Shown: positions 23,854 through 36,492, counted from the stretch's first letter. The stretch: DNA of 45,636 nucleotides from Dipetalonema caudispina (GCA_013365325.1 JABVXV010000425.1:1-45636), one strand, 5' to 3'. Notes: generated from the letters alone by a model not told the origin. Translations and numbers: made by a program.

Positions 23854-24532
23854 TTATATCAGTGTTTATTTTCGGTTCTTACTATAAAAGTGATGCCCAT
23901 TGCCTGTACTATTGTACTTTACAATCATGAAATAATCATCCTTTTGACTTATCCAAGTACAACGGACCAAGTTGTTAAGATTTTCATAGTTTATTCAGTT
24001 GGGAGATTATACGGACGACTGCAAATAGCAGGTAATATTCTCACATTTCTTAATTTTGCATATTTAAATCCAAATTTGAATTTATATGAAGAGAATATCA
24101 GAAGCTAAAATTGTTAGATTTTTTTCATCCCCTTACTGCCACTTTAACTTTCGTCATAAAAATTCAGTTTATTTTAATTTCTGAGAAATATATATATAAT
24201 ATTATTCATTTTCGTTCGTACCTTTTTTTCCCTATGTTTTTTTTTCTTTTTCTTTTGATTTCAACGCGAATAAATTTGATTGTTTTTAGTGCTGCTAGAT
24301 CAAGCAGTTCTTAACAGTAATTAAATTTAAATTTTACAGAAATCAGTTTCAGAATTCGTGCTCATAATGCATATGCATATTTAAATCCAAATTTGAATTT
24401 ATAATAAAAGTCAAACATGAAATCGTAAATACAGATAAGGACATGAACACAAATACAAACAAAATAGAACAAAAAAGTCCCCTTGAACACGTTGACTGTC
24501 AGATGTACATAAGTCAATTGCTATGGATATCT
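23854..24532. other. Convergent 3' region of SF3A3 and ICE2
   Basis: AT-rich, with no supported gene. AATAAA occurs on the plus strand near 24270. It contains a pair of 29-bp direct repeats listed separately. Confidence 0.6.
24058..24403. repeat. Pair of perfect 29-bp direct repeats
   Basis: The same 29-bp sequence, starting GCATATTTAAATCCAAATTT, occurs at 24058-24086 and 24375-24403, bounding a 288-bp segment. The copies diverge immediately after the shared part. Confidence 0.85.
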
Positions 24533-27500
24533 TTAAAGCGTTTGTAACTCCTGCGGCGCATCGAAGTCGACAAATCTTGAACGTTTTTTACCACTAGGAG
24601 TTCTTGAGTCACTTCTAAAATTTCCCTTTGGGTGATTACGTTTTCCACGTCTTTTGGATCGGCGAATTGGAGACGATATATCTTCTCGTGTGCCAGTTGC
24701 TTCCTCCTGCAATGGATCAGCGAATACATCGTTAATATCCTTGAACTGTTGACGACAAGCCTGCTGATCACTGCCGTGTAATGCTGAATCTGAAATTTGA
24801 TATGAGCTGAAAGAATACGAAACAAAATTAAAGTCAAACTTTCTTGAGAAAGTTAAAAAATCATCTAGATAAGTAAGATAAAGCAATGAACACACTATTA
24901 GTTTGTTCTTTTTTTGGATTTCTCAACATGACATCTTTTTTGGCTCCAAACGAGGCCGGTATTCGCTTTTGTACAATATGATACACAAGTACTACGTGTT
25001 CGTCAATTCCGCGAAAAACTTCGTCAACCGGCTGCAAACGTTCGTTGAAATGCAAATTTTTCAACTGCTCCTTCGTCAAATATGCACTATTTCTAAAAAA
25101 AAAAAACTAACATGAGACTTGATTTTAATTGAAAAAAAAATCTACGAATAAGACATTTGTCACATAACTTTCGAAACCTGTTCAAGTGAGTCTTTAAAAT
25201 AGTTCGTCGTAAGATATTCATTAGTGGTTCCTAAAATATATCTCGAACATACGGCTGGAGATCCCATAACAGATATTTAGAAACACTTGAAAAGATTACA
25301 TGTCATCTGTCGGAAGTAAAATTTGTAATTTGTTCGATTCTTTCCGAATCAAATAGTTGCCTGGTTGAAGCGATTCTAATTTCACGACTATCTTTTTCAA
25401 CCATTGTGTCCGTTCTTCGGCACTGCAACTAATATAGTCAATCCCGTCAACATAATTAAAACAAATAATGGAGTGAAAATTTTAAACCAATTCAGTCAAT
25501 CAATGGTTTCGAGGAAGTTAAATCGGAAGTCAGTTCGAACAATTTTGTAAAAAATTCTATAGATCACCACACTTGCAATTGTGTCTCAACCTCACTTCCA
25601 AATTACTTTTATGAATTCATTTTCCAAAATGCTAAAGAGACACTAACAGTTTTCGTAGATACGGTCGATTTGCTGTTAACATATTTTCATTGTAACGTTC
25701 CCTCTGAAGAAAGTGCTGCTCCAAATAATGTATTCTACAAATGAATAACTCTGAATATTTGTTTTATTGGTAAAAATTAACTGAGGGTACGAATTTCAAA
25801 CCGAAAGTTCAAAAACCAAAAATTTGCGAAACATTCAACATAAAGAAAGTAATACCTTAAGCGAACAAGTTGTGAGGCACATTTTAATTTGCAACGAAAA
25901 TAATCGTGCAGCCATTCCTCATCATCCACCCTCTGAAATGAAAATTCTTGATTTAAAATAAAAGAAGTGAAAAACGGAAAATTGACATAAAAGAAAAGCT
26001 AAATTATTTTTTCTTAACTTAAAATTTGTCTCTGTATTGAGTTGGTAGTAAATACTCTTCTCTCATAAAAATTTTTTAAAATCTCAAACCTCAGCACCAA
26101 ATTCGGCGGCATATTCAATTTTGTGAACAATACTCAGCTCATTCCCCATTCCGTCAATACCATCATTATTGGCTCGTATAATTAGATCTATATCTTGCAT
26201 TCCGTCATGTCCAAGTGAAAATAATGTGTAACGTTTACTGAGATCAGCACCATTAAATGAAGAAAGAGCAAAATTCTGGTCCACTCCTACAGTAAAATAA
26301 TTTTCGAAAAAAGTTAACAATTATTACATTTAAATCAAGTGCTTAGTTTTAAAAAAGAACAGTGAATTGGAAAAAATTAGCATGTCTTTGCTGTATATAC
26401 CTCTGCTTAAACTTATAATGACTTTAGACTTCATGAAAAATTAGATTTTGATGTATTTAAAAAGCTATATTTGTCATAAATTCAATATAGACCTCCATAG
26501 TCGTTTGTAATATCATTATCACTGGTGCCCATTTCATTCATAATATCACCAAGAATGTCACCACAAACTCTGAAAGCAACTAACAGTTCAATAAGAAAAA
26601 AGAAATTAAAACATAGCATTGAATAGTTTTTATATTAAATGAGATCATTGATATACATTGTTTCAAAATGTTGTTGATATATATTACAATAAAGTGTGAA
26701 TATATTAATTTGAAAATCAGGATAAACATCAAAGATGAAGATAATAAATTCAGGAAGAATAACCAAATGAATTTAAATACTTTAGTAAATCCAATCAGAG
26801 TGCCATAAGTCAAATTGAACTTACGGTGCTGCAGCAAATGATGATGATGACGGCACAGTAGTGGTTTTTACATTTTGATTGTTATTCGCTTCTTTCCTGC
26901 TGACTATATCTGATGACAGATTTGCAGGCGTTTTCTCGCTATCAGCAACTTCATCAACAATTATCAAATTGCTTTCATTATCTGCTTCTTAAGAAAATGA
27001 AAACTTTAAAAGACCTATACATTTAATATCTATTGCACATTTAATAAGATATTCTGATAACTTTAAGTTAAAATATGGTTAAACTGCATGAATATATTCG
27101 ATCAAGTAACTTGACCGTGCTAAAGATTTATTCTTCAGGCCTTCAAAAAGAAATTTCGGGAACTGAAAAATAATCATTAATTTGGTAGTACCTTGTCTTA
27201 TTTGATTAGCTTGTTCCAGTTTTGCACGGTTAGTTCGCTGTCGCCCTCCCGTTTTTGCTGACATTTTCTCATCCGCTTCCTTTTTCAAATCATCACGAAT
27301 TGCTAATTTTACAGAAAACTTCAAATATCGTCGCCATAATGATGGACCGTTGATTGACGTTTCGATGCATGGCTTACTGACGAGACATACATTTTCGAAA
27401 CGATCTAAGAAAAAATATTTGCACAAAATTGAAAATTGAAGAAATTTGGTGACTTGACAAATTTCGAAAGGACTTTGAGTTTTCTTCTATTAGCAACCTC

Positions 27501-30500
27501 CATTAAAACAAATAAATGCGTATTGATTGCGGTGATGCAGGCAAAAATTTATAATAAACTTTTAAAGCTAACACTTACTCGTTCTTTCACTAAAGCTTCG
27601 TTTCACTACAACCGGTATCAGGTATGTGCAGGAATCAGCGACCCATGGATTACACAATATTTTCAAAGCGCTACTTGAGCACATTACAACGCGTACCCCA
27701 AATTTGACAGCTAAATGCATCGCAAATTCATCGGATTCAAGCGGATACTAAAAACAAAAAACGAAGATCCAATAATGACAACAGATATGAAGCTATTTTC
27801 TTGGGAGATAAACAGATACCAAGACAATGAAATGTTGTTAGATTATTATAAATGAAGCATTAAAAAAACTGCAAACTTTTGTTTTTTCTGTTGGTGGATA
27901 CTGCGCCGATATATCATCCAACAAACGATTAAATGTAAAACGACGTCTTTCGTTTGGTAAAGTAATTTTCGGTACTTTACCCCGATAAAGTATTGCCTTT
28001 TTTGTTAATACCGTTAATGCGTCAACTGTTAAATCTTTCATCTCTTCATCATAGATTGGTCTACTATATTGACAATGTAGTGATGACGCACGAGATTTTA
28101 ACCGATCCTAAATACGCACAAATATATTGATGTCTACTGAGGTGAAAAATATGGTTAACTATTTATTAAACTTGTTTCGTCGCATTTCTAAAGCACTGCA
28201 GCTCAGCTGAATGATTATTGGGTATTCCAAAAATCTGTATCAAGTTAACACATTCCCACAAAGGTAAATGCTCAGTAAAGACCGATTTATTTCGAAATTT
28301 TATTCACTCAAAATCTAAAGTTGTTTCAGCTTTCATAGATTACCAAAATATAGGAGATGGCTCGCTGATTGCTACAAGTATACACTGATTTTTTTCTCGA
28401 ACGAAGGCTATGTAAGACCAATTCTTGGTATTGCATACGCTCATCCTTCAATTTTTCGTCCATAATCTGCAAGCATATCAAAGTTTCTGAATACAAAATG
28501 AGAAGCACATACTGGCGTATGGTTTTGACTTTATCATATGAAACAAACCTAGCCAAATTCATTCCCGTCACATCTTTTAAGTTCAATTTGATCGTACCGT
28601 AGGTTATAGAAGTTCTGTGTTTAAATCTATGTGAGTTCTATATTTAAGATCAACTAGATCAAATTTTCATATTTAAGATCAAATTTTATTATGCAAAGCT
28701 CCCCACGTTAAATATTAAATTTATTGGTACTGACAGGTCATTAAAAGACTTTTATCTTGAAAAACATCCACGTTGTTTCCTTCAGTTTAAACATAAAAGA
28801 ATGGATACTTGACTGTGCGTGTATACAAGTTAAATACCGACTCGCACTTCTTGTCGATTTTGTTGAAAGCGTGGCTGCGAATGATTAGCATTCAGAAAGT
28901 TCGCTACAATAGCTACATAACGCTGATGATCAATTGGCCTTTGGACAAGTGAACGGTATTTCCTCAATATTTTAGGAAATGGTGGTGCCCATGGCATATC
29001 TTCTCGAACAATCTGAAATAGATTAGCTCAAATATGTCAAAATTTTTGTTTCAAAAAAACAAAACTAGAATTTTTATAGGTACCGATTGCTAATTTGGCT
29101 GGGAAAAGATTTCAAATTCTAATTTTGACCACTTCTTTCTAAAAGAGTACCGAAAAGAGCACAACTGCATATCAGTCTACTAGTGCAAATTTTAATTTTG
29201 ATTTTAATTTCAGTTTCTAGTTGTATTTCCTTTGAAATGCAAATCGAGATGTCGTGAATCGTACCTGAATTTTATCGTCCTCTGATTTGGGATGAGCTTT
29301 TTCGCGTTGCTTTTCAACATACTTTTGCAGCGCCTCCTCCCTGAAGATAAATAAAGCTATATCAAAAAGTTCTCTATCTTTGTTTATAGCTGAATAAAGT
29401 AGATAATTATAAGATCCGGTCTGCTTGACTTCTCCGCAATGAAATGCGTCACGGGATTGAAAAATGCAAAGAAGCAGAGACAAACGCATAAAAATACGCG
29501 ACTTATTAATTTCAAAACTATTAATACCATCATACAGTGTACAAAAACAATATATGAGGAAGAAATAAGGAATAAGCTATTCTGTTTGCAAAAAAAATTC
29601 TACCTAAAATAAGAGAAGAAAAAAATTAAACCATCAAAAAAATTATTTTTTCTTGCACTTACTTCGAATAACCCTGCTTGGCCAATTTATGAAGTGCAAT
29701 GTTAGTTGGCACTTTCGCCTCTCGTCTTCCTGATTCTTGTTTTGCCGATTTGCCAGTTCTATGACTTGTTCCCGAAGTATCCGGTATATTATCTTCTTTT
29801 CCCCATTTTCTCATCTTCCTCGTGCTTTCCAATTTTTCATCCTGCATGCGTGAACCACAAACACTAGTAATTCCTTGCCTTCTTTGAATGGATTCTTTTG
29901 ATGAGACTGATTCATTATCATCCAACTCATGAATCTTTTGCAACTGATCCCCTTTATCTGTTTGTTTTCCATGGTCAAAAATGGTACAAAAAAATTTAAC
30001 TATAAATAATGTGTGACATTAACTAGAAATTGAAAGATGCTTATCTGGTCCGGTAGGAAATAAATTAAATCTTGAATGAGTTAAGTTTTATTTCATCATG
30101 GAGATAGGTAATTTTAGCAATTATGAGGAAAATTCAACAGGAGTAAACTTATCACTGCTCAGTCATATTCTGTCCAACATGTTTCATCATAATGAAAAAA
30201 AAAAATATCTACCTAGAGTGATTAACAGGGTTCGCATCATATCATATCGTTTAGCCTATCTACTAGTCTGATAATTTATTAATAAATATAAGAATAATAA
30301 ACAAAAAACCTTTTCTATCACTTTTCGATGGTAACATCCAATATGGTGGACTGTTAACAAAAAGAATCTCCTCTCCTCTTGTTTTCTCCAATATTTGTTC
30401 GTCACGACATCGATCACAAAATAATACATTGTGTGAAATGATGGTATTTAAGTCGGCATCTGAATTTAGGAATGGACAACGTGAAGCAGCCTGTGAACCA

Positions 30501-30517
30501 CGCCATTCTTCGTTCAT
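24533..30517 (-). CDS. ICE2: ICE2/NARG2, little elongation complex subunit 2
   Basis: Fifteen exons join in frame to 856 aa: 30517-30310, 29957-29663, 29340-29265, 29012-28848, 28466-28344, 28107-27877, 27747-27579, 27404-27192, 26987-26825, 26569-26493, 26286-26090, 25932-25856, 25422-25300, 25092-24896, 24789-24533. Human ICE2 landmarks in matching order: KRYTLFSL...DLIIRAN (human YKLFSLQDLLLLVR), KIEYAAEFGAE (human KVEYQACYGVE), KKIVVKLESLQPGNYLI (human KKLSSLQEGSYLL), and VYHIVQKRIPASF (human PYHIHHGRIPCTF). The N-terminal half has weaker matches (MPWAPPFPKILRKYRS). The C-terminal tail is Lys/Arg-rich. ICE2 with ICE1, ELL and ZC3H8 promotes RNA polymerase II transcription of snRNA genes. 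The ATG lies 4 nt after a TTTTCAG acceptor. An extra small exon between 25649 and 25734 is possible. The tail frame has a competitor (see findings). Confidence 0.85.
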
Positions 30518-30810
30518 TGAACTGAAAACAATATATCAGATTTTAAAAATTGAATTTAACAAAAATTTATCACTAATCTAATTCGAATTCGACAAATTCA
30601 GGGAGACTTTTAGCGAAGTAAAAAGGAAAAAATAATTTAATTGACGCAATTTCCATAAATCACTCAAATTTTTCAGTTGGATACAAAATTACGAATTTAT
30701 ACTGTTGATAAATGCTCTTTTTATTCGACATTAATACAAACAATTATTAAAATGTTTCACTTCTACTTGTGAAATCAAATCAAATTATATGCGGAAACTT
30801 GAAATAATCA
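30518..30810. promoter_or_regulatory. Short divergent upstream region of ICE2 and a + strand gene
   Basis: 293 bp, AT-rich, starting with the ICE2 trans-splice-like acceptor at 30521-30524. No clear motif was seen. Confidence 0.45.
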
Positions 30811-31361
30811 ATGAAAAGTGACGGAGCAAACGTCACTAAGAGTCTAATACCCAACGAGAAATACGTTAAACAATTATCCCACGCCACCTTACGCCAATGG
30901 AAAAAGGACGAGCTGCGAAATTGGCATTGTGTGGAGGACGCGAAATTAATGGAGAACATAGAGTTGAAAGTTCGTAAAGATTGATGGTTCAGTAAAAAGT
31001 TTTGAGAATTTCGGGATTTCAATAATTTTTATCTTGTCACTTTATGAAATTGTAAATTTTAGTTTTTATGAATAACTATGATAACTTCCCGGGATTTTCC
31101 GATGACATGCAGTTTTGTGGAGTGATTAAACTTAATGAGATTTTAGTATCGATTACCATTTACCTAAGACATGTGTTTGAAATTCAAACTAAATCCTTCA
31201 CTTTTTTTTTGATGTACTCTGTGAAATCGAATTTTTTGAGTGCTAAATTTATTTATAAAAAAAAAAAATCAAAATCCTTCCACATGATGAATTTGCAAAA
31301 ATCTTTTGCTATAACCATTTCTGAAAGTAATCAGAATAGCCATTCAGAGAAATTGGATTAA
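30811..31361 (+). CDS. Start of an unrecognised gene (two exons proposed)
   Basis: ATG 30811 opens a hydrophilic, less AT-rich frame: MKSDGANVTKSLIPNEKYVK, then SHATLRQWKKDELRNWHCVE and DAKLMENIELKV. Unspliced it ends at TGA 30982-30984 (57 aa). A GTAAAG donor after 30973 (phase 1) joins in frame to an AATTTTAG acceptor at 31062, continuing LFMNNYDNFPGFSDDMQFCG. From there the frame stays open to 31361, though its last 70 codons are low-complexity F/K/S-rich, so a further donor is likely (for example GTATCG near 31147). Stop TAA lies in frame just before the ATG. No domain is recognised; function unknown. Later exons, if any, would lie in the AT-rich desert to the right. Confidence 0.45.
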
Positions 31362-32290
31362 CAATTTCCTTGTTTTATTTAAAAGTTGTAATTAGCAAAA
31401 TTATAAATAATAATTTTCTTTTCTAAAACTTTCATTCTTATTCATCCAATTCTAATTTTTATTTCTGTCCTTTGAAATTTACATTTTTCATGTTTTATTT
31501 TCATTTTCTATTTATTAGTTTTGCGATCGTGAAATTTGTTAGGTTGTATAATACTTCGTTTTTCCTTTTTCATCGCAAAATTGTCAAATGATGAAGTTGT
31601 AAACTATTTTAAAATGTGTGTGACAAATGTCTGATTTGTATAAATCAGGATTTTTCTTTCTTCTTCCTCTTTTTATTTCCTCCACCGTTTTCCATTTCCT
31701 CCTAGGAACTTGTTCTAGAATAAAGGAATATCGAATTACAGTATTTTATCAGTTTGAAGGAATTTTTAATTGGAAAAGTTCAAAATAATGCAACAATGTA
31801 TAGGATATGATATACATTATACGTTATTCAACAAATGAATATTTAATTAATTAATTAATCAATTAAATATTGTATGAATTATAGCGTGATTTCAAATTAA
31901 TGATTTATTGGGAACTGTATTGCTTGCTAACAAATTTCCTTTCCATTTGTATGCATTGTTAATGAAATAAAATTTAAATTTGATGAATTTGTTTTCCTTC
32001 TTTTAAAATATGCATAAGTGTATATGTGTATCTGTTTGACACTTAGAAAAATTTATTTAACATTATTTTTGTAATATAATAAATAAATACGCTTATGATA
32101 GTAATGATCATTTTAAAGAAAAAAAAAATAGTATATATATATTTCTATCAAGTAGTTATATAATTACTTACAAGGAAGAATATTCCTGAAAATAGTTAAA
32201 AATGAAAAGATGCAATAGTTTTTAAACAAAAGCTATTTGATAGAATTGAATAAGAATTATGAAAAAATTGCGACTTAATTTTATTTAACG

Positions 32291-32364
32291 CTACCGGTTC
32301 CATGTAGCATCTAAGCTATGATCATCATTGTCATCATTTGTCAACGAGGGAGGAAATTTCAAAT
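32291..32364 (-). CDS. Candidate C-terminal exon of a minus-strand gene
   Basis: Minus strand: a GATTAG acceptor, two bases, then 23 codons and TAG. The peptide is LKFPPSLTNDDNDDHSLDAT followed by WNR. It is acidic and contains Trp and several Pro, unlike AT-rich noise. AATAAA begins within 6 nt after the stop. No upstream exon or family is recognised. Confidence 0.35.
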
Positions 32365-34179
32365 CTAATCAGCGAAAAAAGGAAAGAGAAGAAAAAACAA
32401 ATAAACATGTTTTGCATTGTTTGTATTGAACAAGTTTCAATAAGTAGCAAAACAGCCATTAGCCATTTGTTATGTTACAAATGTCTGTTGCTCTAACATA
32501 TACATTGAAAAAAAAAAAAAGAAAAAAGGAAAATTAAGTTTTTAATTTAAAAAGAAAAAAAAAAGTGGAGGAAAAAAATTATTTTGAGCAAAAGTTTTTA
32601 TCTTTTCTTGGATTTTCAATAAATTTTTTTTCTTCTAGTTTTTTTTAAAACTTTTGAACGAAACAATTTTAATGATGAACGTTAAAAAAAAAAAAAAAAA
32701 AAAAAAAGAATTTGCTGCCGTATTGTAAGTCCTTTTTTATCGAAAGCCAAAAAATTGGTTTATTATTTATTGTGAAATTGGGTACTACGTCGTGTTTTGC
32801 ATTAAATTAAAATAGAATTAAAGTTTTAACTGCTGATTATTAAAATTAATTGATACCCATAAATTGATATGTTATGTAGGAAAGTGTTTGAAATTTTTGA
32901 CAAATTTAACTTGTATAAAAGGATATTTTTGGATACCGCAGCAATTAATTTATATTGTAAATTCGTAATTTATTATTTTAAGGTTCAATTTCGTAGTTTG
33001 AGATTAGTATAAAATCAAAGTATTTGTCCAAACTTGTAATGAATGTTGTTATTCTTCAATGTAAATCTGCAAAAGAAATATTTAAGCATTTTTTATTTTT
33101 TTTTTTTTTTGTAATTGAAATTTATGTAAATGGTGAAATACTTGCTGATAATTTTTGGAAGTATTATTGCACTGATCATCGTTATTACTTTGTATTGTAT
33201 GATCATTATCACTTATTGTTATTTTAATTATCTTATTATCGCTATTAAGAGTATAATTACTGCTATTAATTTCATCATCATTTTGATTGTTATCATTTCA
33301 ACAATTAATATGTAATGCTTACATCATCGTTATCATTCATTGTCAACTTTTTTCGTTTGGAACTTTTGGACTTTCATTTTTTAGATTTCATACTCAGAAA
33401 AATGTAGAAAAAAAAATCAATAACTGTTCGATTTCATTCCTTTCTCTTATCATCTTTATCATTACCTTAATGACTACCAACATTATTACTACTTTTACCA
33501 TTCATCATAATCATTGTCAACAGTTATGTTTTTCATCAATTATTATCCCATTTAATCATTTACCATAGTCTACAATCAATTAATCACAATCACTATCACT
33601 TTTATACAACTATTATCATTATTAATTATTTCAAATCTCTATTCTCTTTTTTACTATTAATATTGAATTATTAGTTAATAATCTTTAGTTGTAAAATATA
33701 GCAATTTCAGTTATTGATGATAGCTCGCTTCAAAAAAAAAAAAAAAAAAAAAGAAGCAAATAAATGATATTTTTGTTTTTTTATATTTTTTCTTTTTATA
33801 TGCTATTTTTTTTTTTAAAAAAAAATTTATTGAAATTTTTGCACATAAAAAGAGCAGATGTACATGGGTAAAATTACATGTATCTTCGTCATTTTTCGTT
33901 ATTTTTTGCTTATATCTTATCTTTTAAGATATAAATGATGCTCTAATGAACAAGCTAAGTTCTTTAGTTTTTTCTGGCAAGATTTTTGGGTATGTAAATG
34001 GCAAAAAAGATGAAGAAGAAGAAGAAATGCTGTGTTATTAACAAGTTTCAAAATAAAAGAAGGAAAAAGAATGTGAAAGAATTTCGGGAAATAAAAGCAA
34101 TGAAAATGACGAAGGTAGAAAAAAGAAAAGTGATTAATTAATAAACATGTGCTAAATTTCCTGTCTTTCTTTTTCTCCT

Positions 34180-34182
<3 letters not shown>

Positions 34183-34213
<31 letters not shown>
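34183..34213. repeat. (CT)n microsatellite
   Basis: About 15 uninterrupted CT dinucleotides, preceded by a pyrimidine-rich stretch. Confidence 0.97.
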
Positions 34214-34216
<3 letters not shown>

Positions 34217-34422
34217 CTCTTCCACTTTTTTCGTAATAAGTGCTACAAAATGTAGCAAAAAATAACTTTTCATAATTTTAAACTTTTAATACACAAGGAA
34301 TTTCAAAGTGATAAGATAATAAAGTTTGTACTTGGGGAGAAATCCTTTAACCGAAAAGTAAGTAATAATTCTCTATTTCTATTCATAATCAATATATTAT
34401 CAGGATTGTATGGCAGTTTAAT

Positions 34423-34569
34423 ATGTCTCTGCTATTCATAATCATGATATTATTAGGATTTCACGGGGAAGGAATTAAAGAGAATGCAATTACGAAGAAA
34501 AATGTCGTATGTATTACTAATCAGTGGAATTCCCTATTTATGACCTGTCATTTTGTGATGGTGAACTAA
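34423..34569 (+). CDS. Candidate secreted micropeptide or signal-peptide exon
   Basis: ATG 34423 begins MSLLFIIMILLGFHGEG, a compact hydrophobic signal-peptide-like start, then a polar part (IKENAITKKNVVCITNQWNS), ending at TAA 34567-34569 after 48 aa with two Cys. A canonical GTATGT donor follows KKNV (34507), so it may instead be the first exon of a larger secreted protein. No partner exon was identified. The segment is less AT-rich than its surroundings. Confidence 0.35.
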   Translation: MSLLFIIMILLGFHGEGIKENAITKKNVVCITNQWNSLFMTCHFVMVN

Positions 34570-36470
34570 AGTACTTTTATATTCTAATTTTCATTTTATT
34601 ACTAATGAAGTATGACATCTCGTTAAACAATCTGTAATTAAAAAGTTTCTTTTTTCCTTCCTCCTTTTACTTAAATTAATTAAAATTGAATTTGTCCTTA
34701 CATCAATCTCTTTAAAGTAATACATGCCTTATTTGATTGATAGAAGAATCGATTAATTAAACATATTTTGTAGTGTTCCTCATATTTTGGACTGTTAAAA
34801 TATTATTACACAATCGTTGATGGAAATAAATTTATTTTCTTGATTTTTGCTGAATTTTTTCACATTTAAGTTTAGCTTTAATTTTATCGGAATGTATTGA
34901 TGAAATTAGTCAAAGAAGGAGCAAAAATTTATAATTTGATGCAAACTTTTTTTTCAAATTTTTAAATGATATTTACGGAGATTATTTTTTCTAACAATCA
35001 TAAGAATAAATGAAAAATAGAAATTCTTTAAACAGCAATACATAATATTAAATTGATGAAAATATTTGAAATAGATAACTGAATTTTGCAAATTTTTCTG
35101 ACAAAATAGCACTGAAATTTTTACTCGTCGTTTTTTTTCGATAAAATTCCAAGATTATTTTGTCATTTTGTAATTTTGCGATAGCAATATCGTCATATGT
35201 CTAAAATGTTTGCTCATTTTGTATGATAGATGAAAATAATTTGATATTATGAATCATCCAAGATTTATTCTTTATCGTTGGATTATTGCTACAAATATAT
35301 TACTCTATTCTTGTAATAGTTTGAAGGAAAAAAATTTAAACATTTTTTTAATTTTAAAATAGATAATATTAACATGAGCAATTGCTTACCACAATACTAA
35401 TACCCTTTAATATTTGTTTATTTATTAACTAAAGTTTATATAGAACAGCTGTTTTCCGTTGTATGTTTATCTTCAATTTTTTAGCTCACCGAAATTTTGT
35501 TCAAACAAGAAAGTCAACGAAACAAAGCAAAGACATTTTTATCTTTGGAAATAATTTTTTAATTTAATGAAATTCTGTTGAAGGAAAAACTAAACAACAA
35601 AGAGAAGAAGAAGTAAGGGACAAAACAAAACAAAAAAGAAATTAACGCAAAATTCCAAATTCCGATGAAGTTCATGGCATTTTGTTTCAACTAAATGGGA
35701 AAAAAGTTAAGTGAGAAATTTAGAAAAATGGTTGCTTGAAATAGCACATTAAACTTTACACTCGTCATTAAATTTCAAAAAAAAAGGGAGTCCAGAATCG
35801 CACAAGAATTTGTTCAGAAAAAGGCAAGAAAAAAAAAAAGCAAAATTAAGGTGAAAATGATTTAGTAACTTGTCACGCTGTAATATTTTCATTATTTGTA
35901 GAAAATTATTCAAACTTTATTTCCTACCTTTTTAAATTTGATATTTTATACTAGCAGATGCAAAGACATTGGTTAAAAAAGAAAGTGAGAAACGACAAAT
36001 TTGAATGATGATAGTAATGCTGGAATGATTTAAATTTGAAATAGTTTAGGAATTTAAATTTAATTAAAGACTCATATTTTGTAAAAGTCTTATTCGTAGT
36101 TTAATTTGATTGTAAAATATACAAACAGTCTGATGTTTAATGAATAAATATTAGTGACAGTAATAAATTCGTCAAAAGTAAATTAGAATTTTATAATTAT
36201 AATCTTTGGCAAAAATAATCTCATCGAATATATGTATATATACAAGTTGAAAAGGCCTCTATGACCAAATTAATAAATAAAGAATTCTTAAAAATGACTA
36301 TGTTTAAGATAATTATAATCGAATAATTATAATTCAATAATTAAATGTACAATAATTCGTATCTTCTTTTGCTATAACACTGTTACGAAATGCTTTTGTT
36401 TCATAATGGATAATAAATCAAAACATTAAAATGAAATTTGAAGCCTTCGATTATTTTTAACAATGGAACA

Positions 36471-36492
36471 ATGAAATAAAATTTTATTTCAT
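36471..36492. repeat. 22-bp perfect palindrome
   Basis: ATGAAATAAAA followed directly by its reverse complement TTTTATTTCAT. It could extrude a hairpin with no spacer; AT-rich composition makes chance occurrence plausible. Confidence 0.8.

Noticed and set aside
25649..25734. Additional ICE2 exon between the exons at 25856 and 25422
   Set aside because: It has splice signals and part of the frame reads well, but I could not confirm an uninterrupted frame, and the flanking exons already join in phase.
33130..33568. Long hydrophobic plus-strand frames
   Set aside because: They come from ATT/ATC-type simple sequence, which reads as Ile/Leu/Tyr in several frames.
33917..34273. 118-codon minus-strand frame
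   Set aside because: It runs through the (CT)n tract (Glu/Arg repeats) and poly-F/K stretches; no splice signals or domain.
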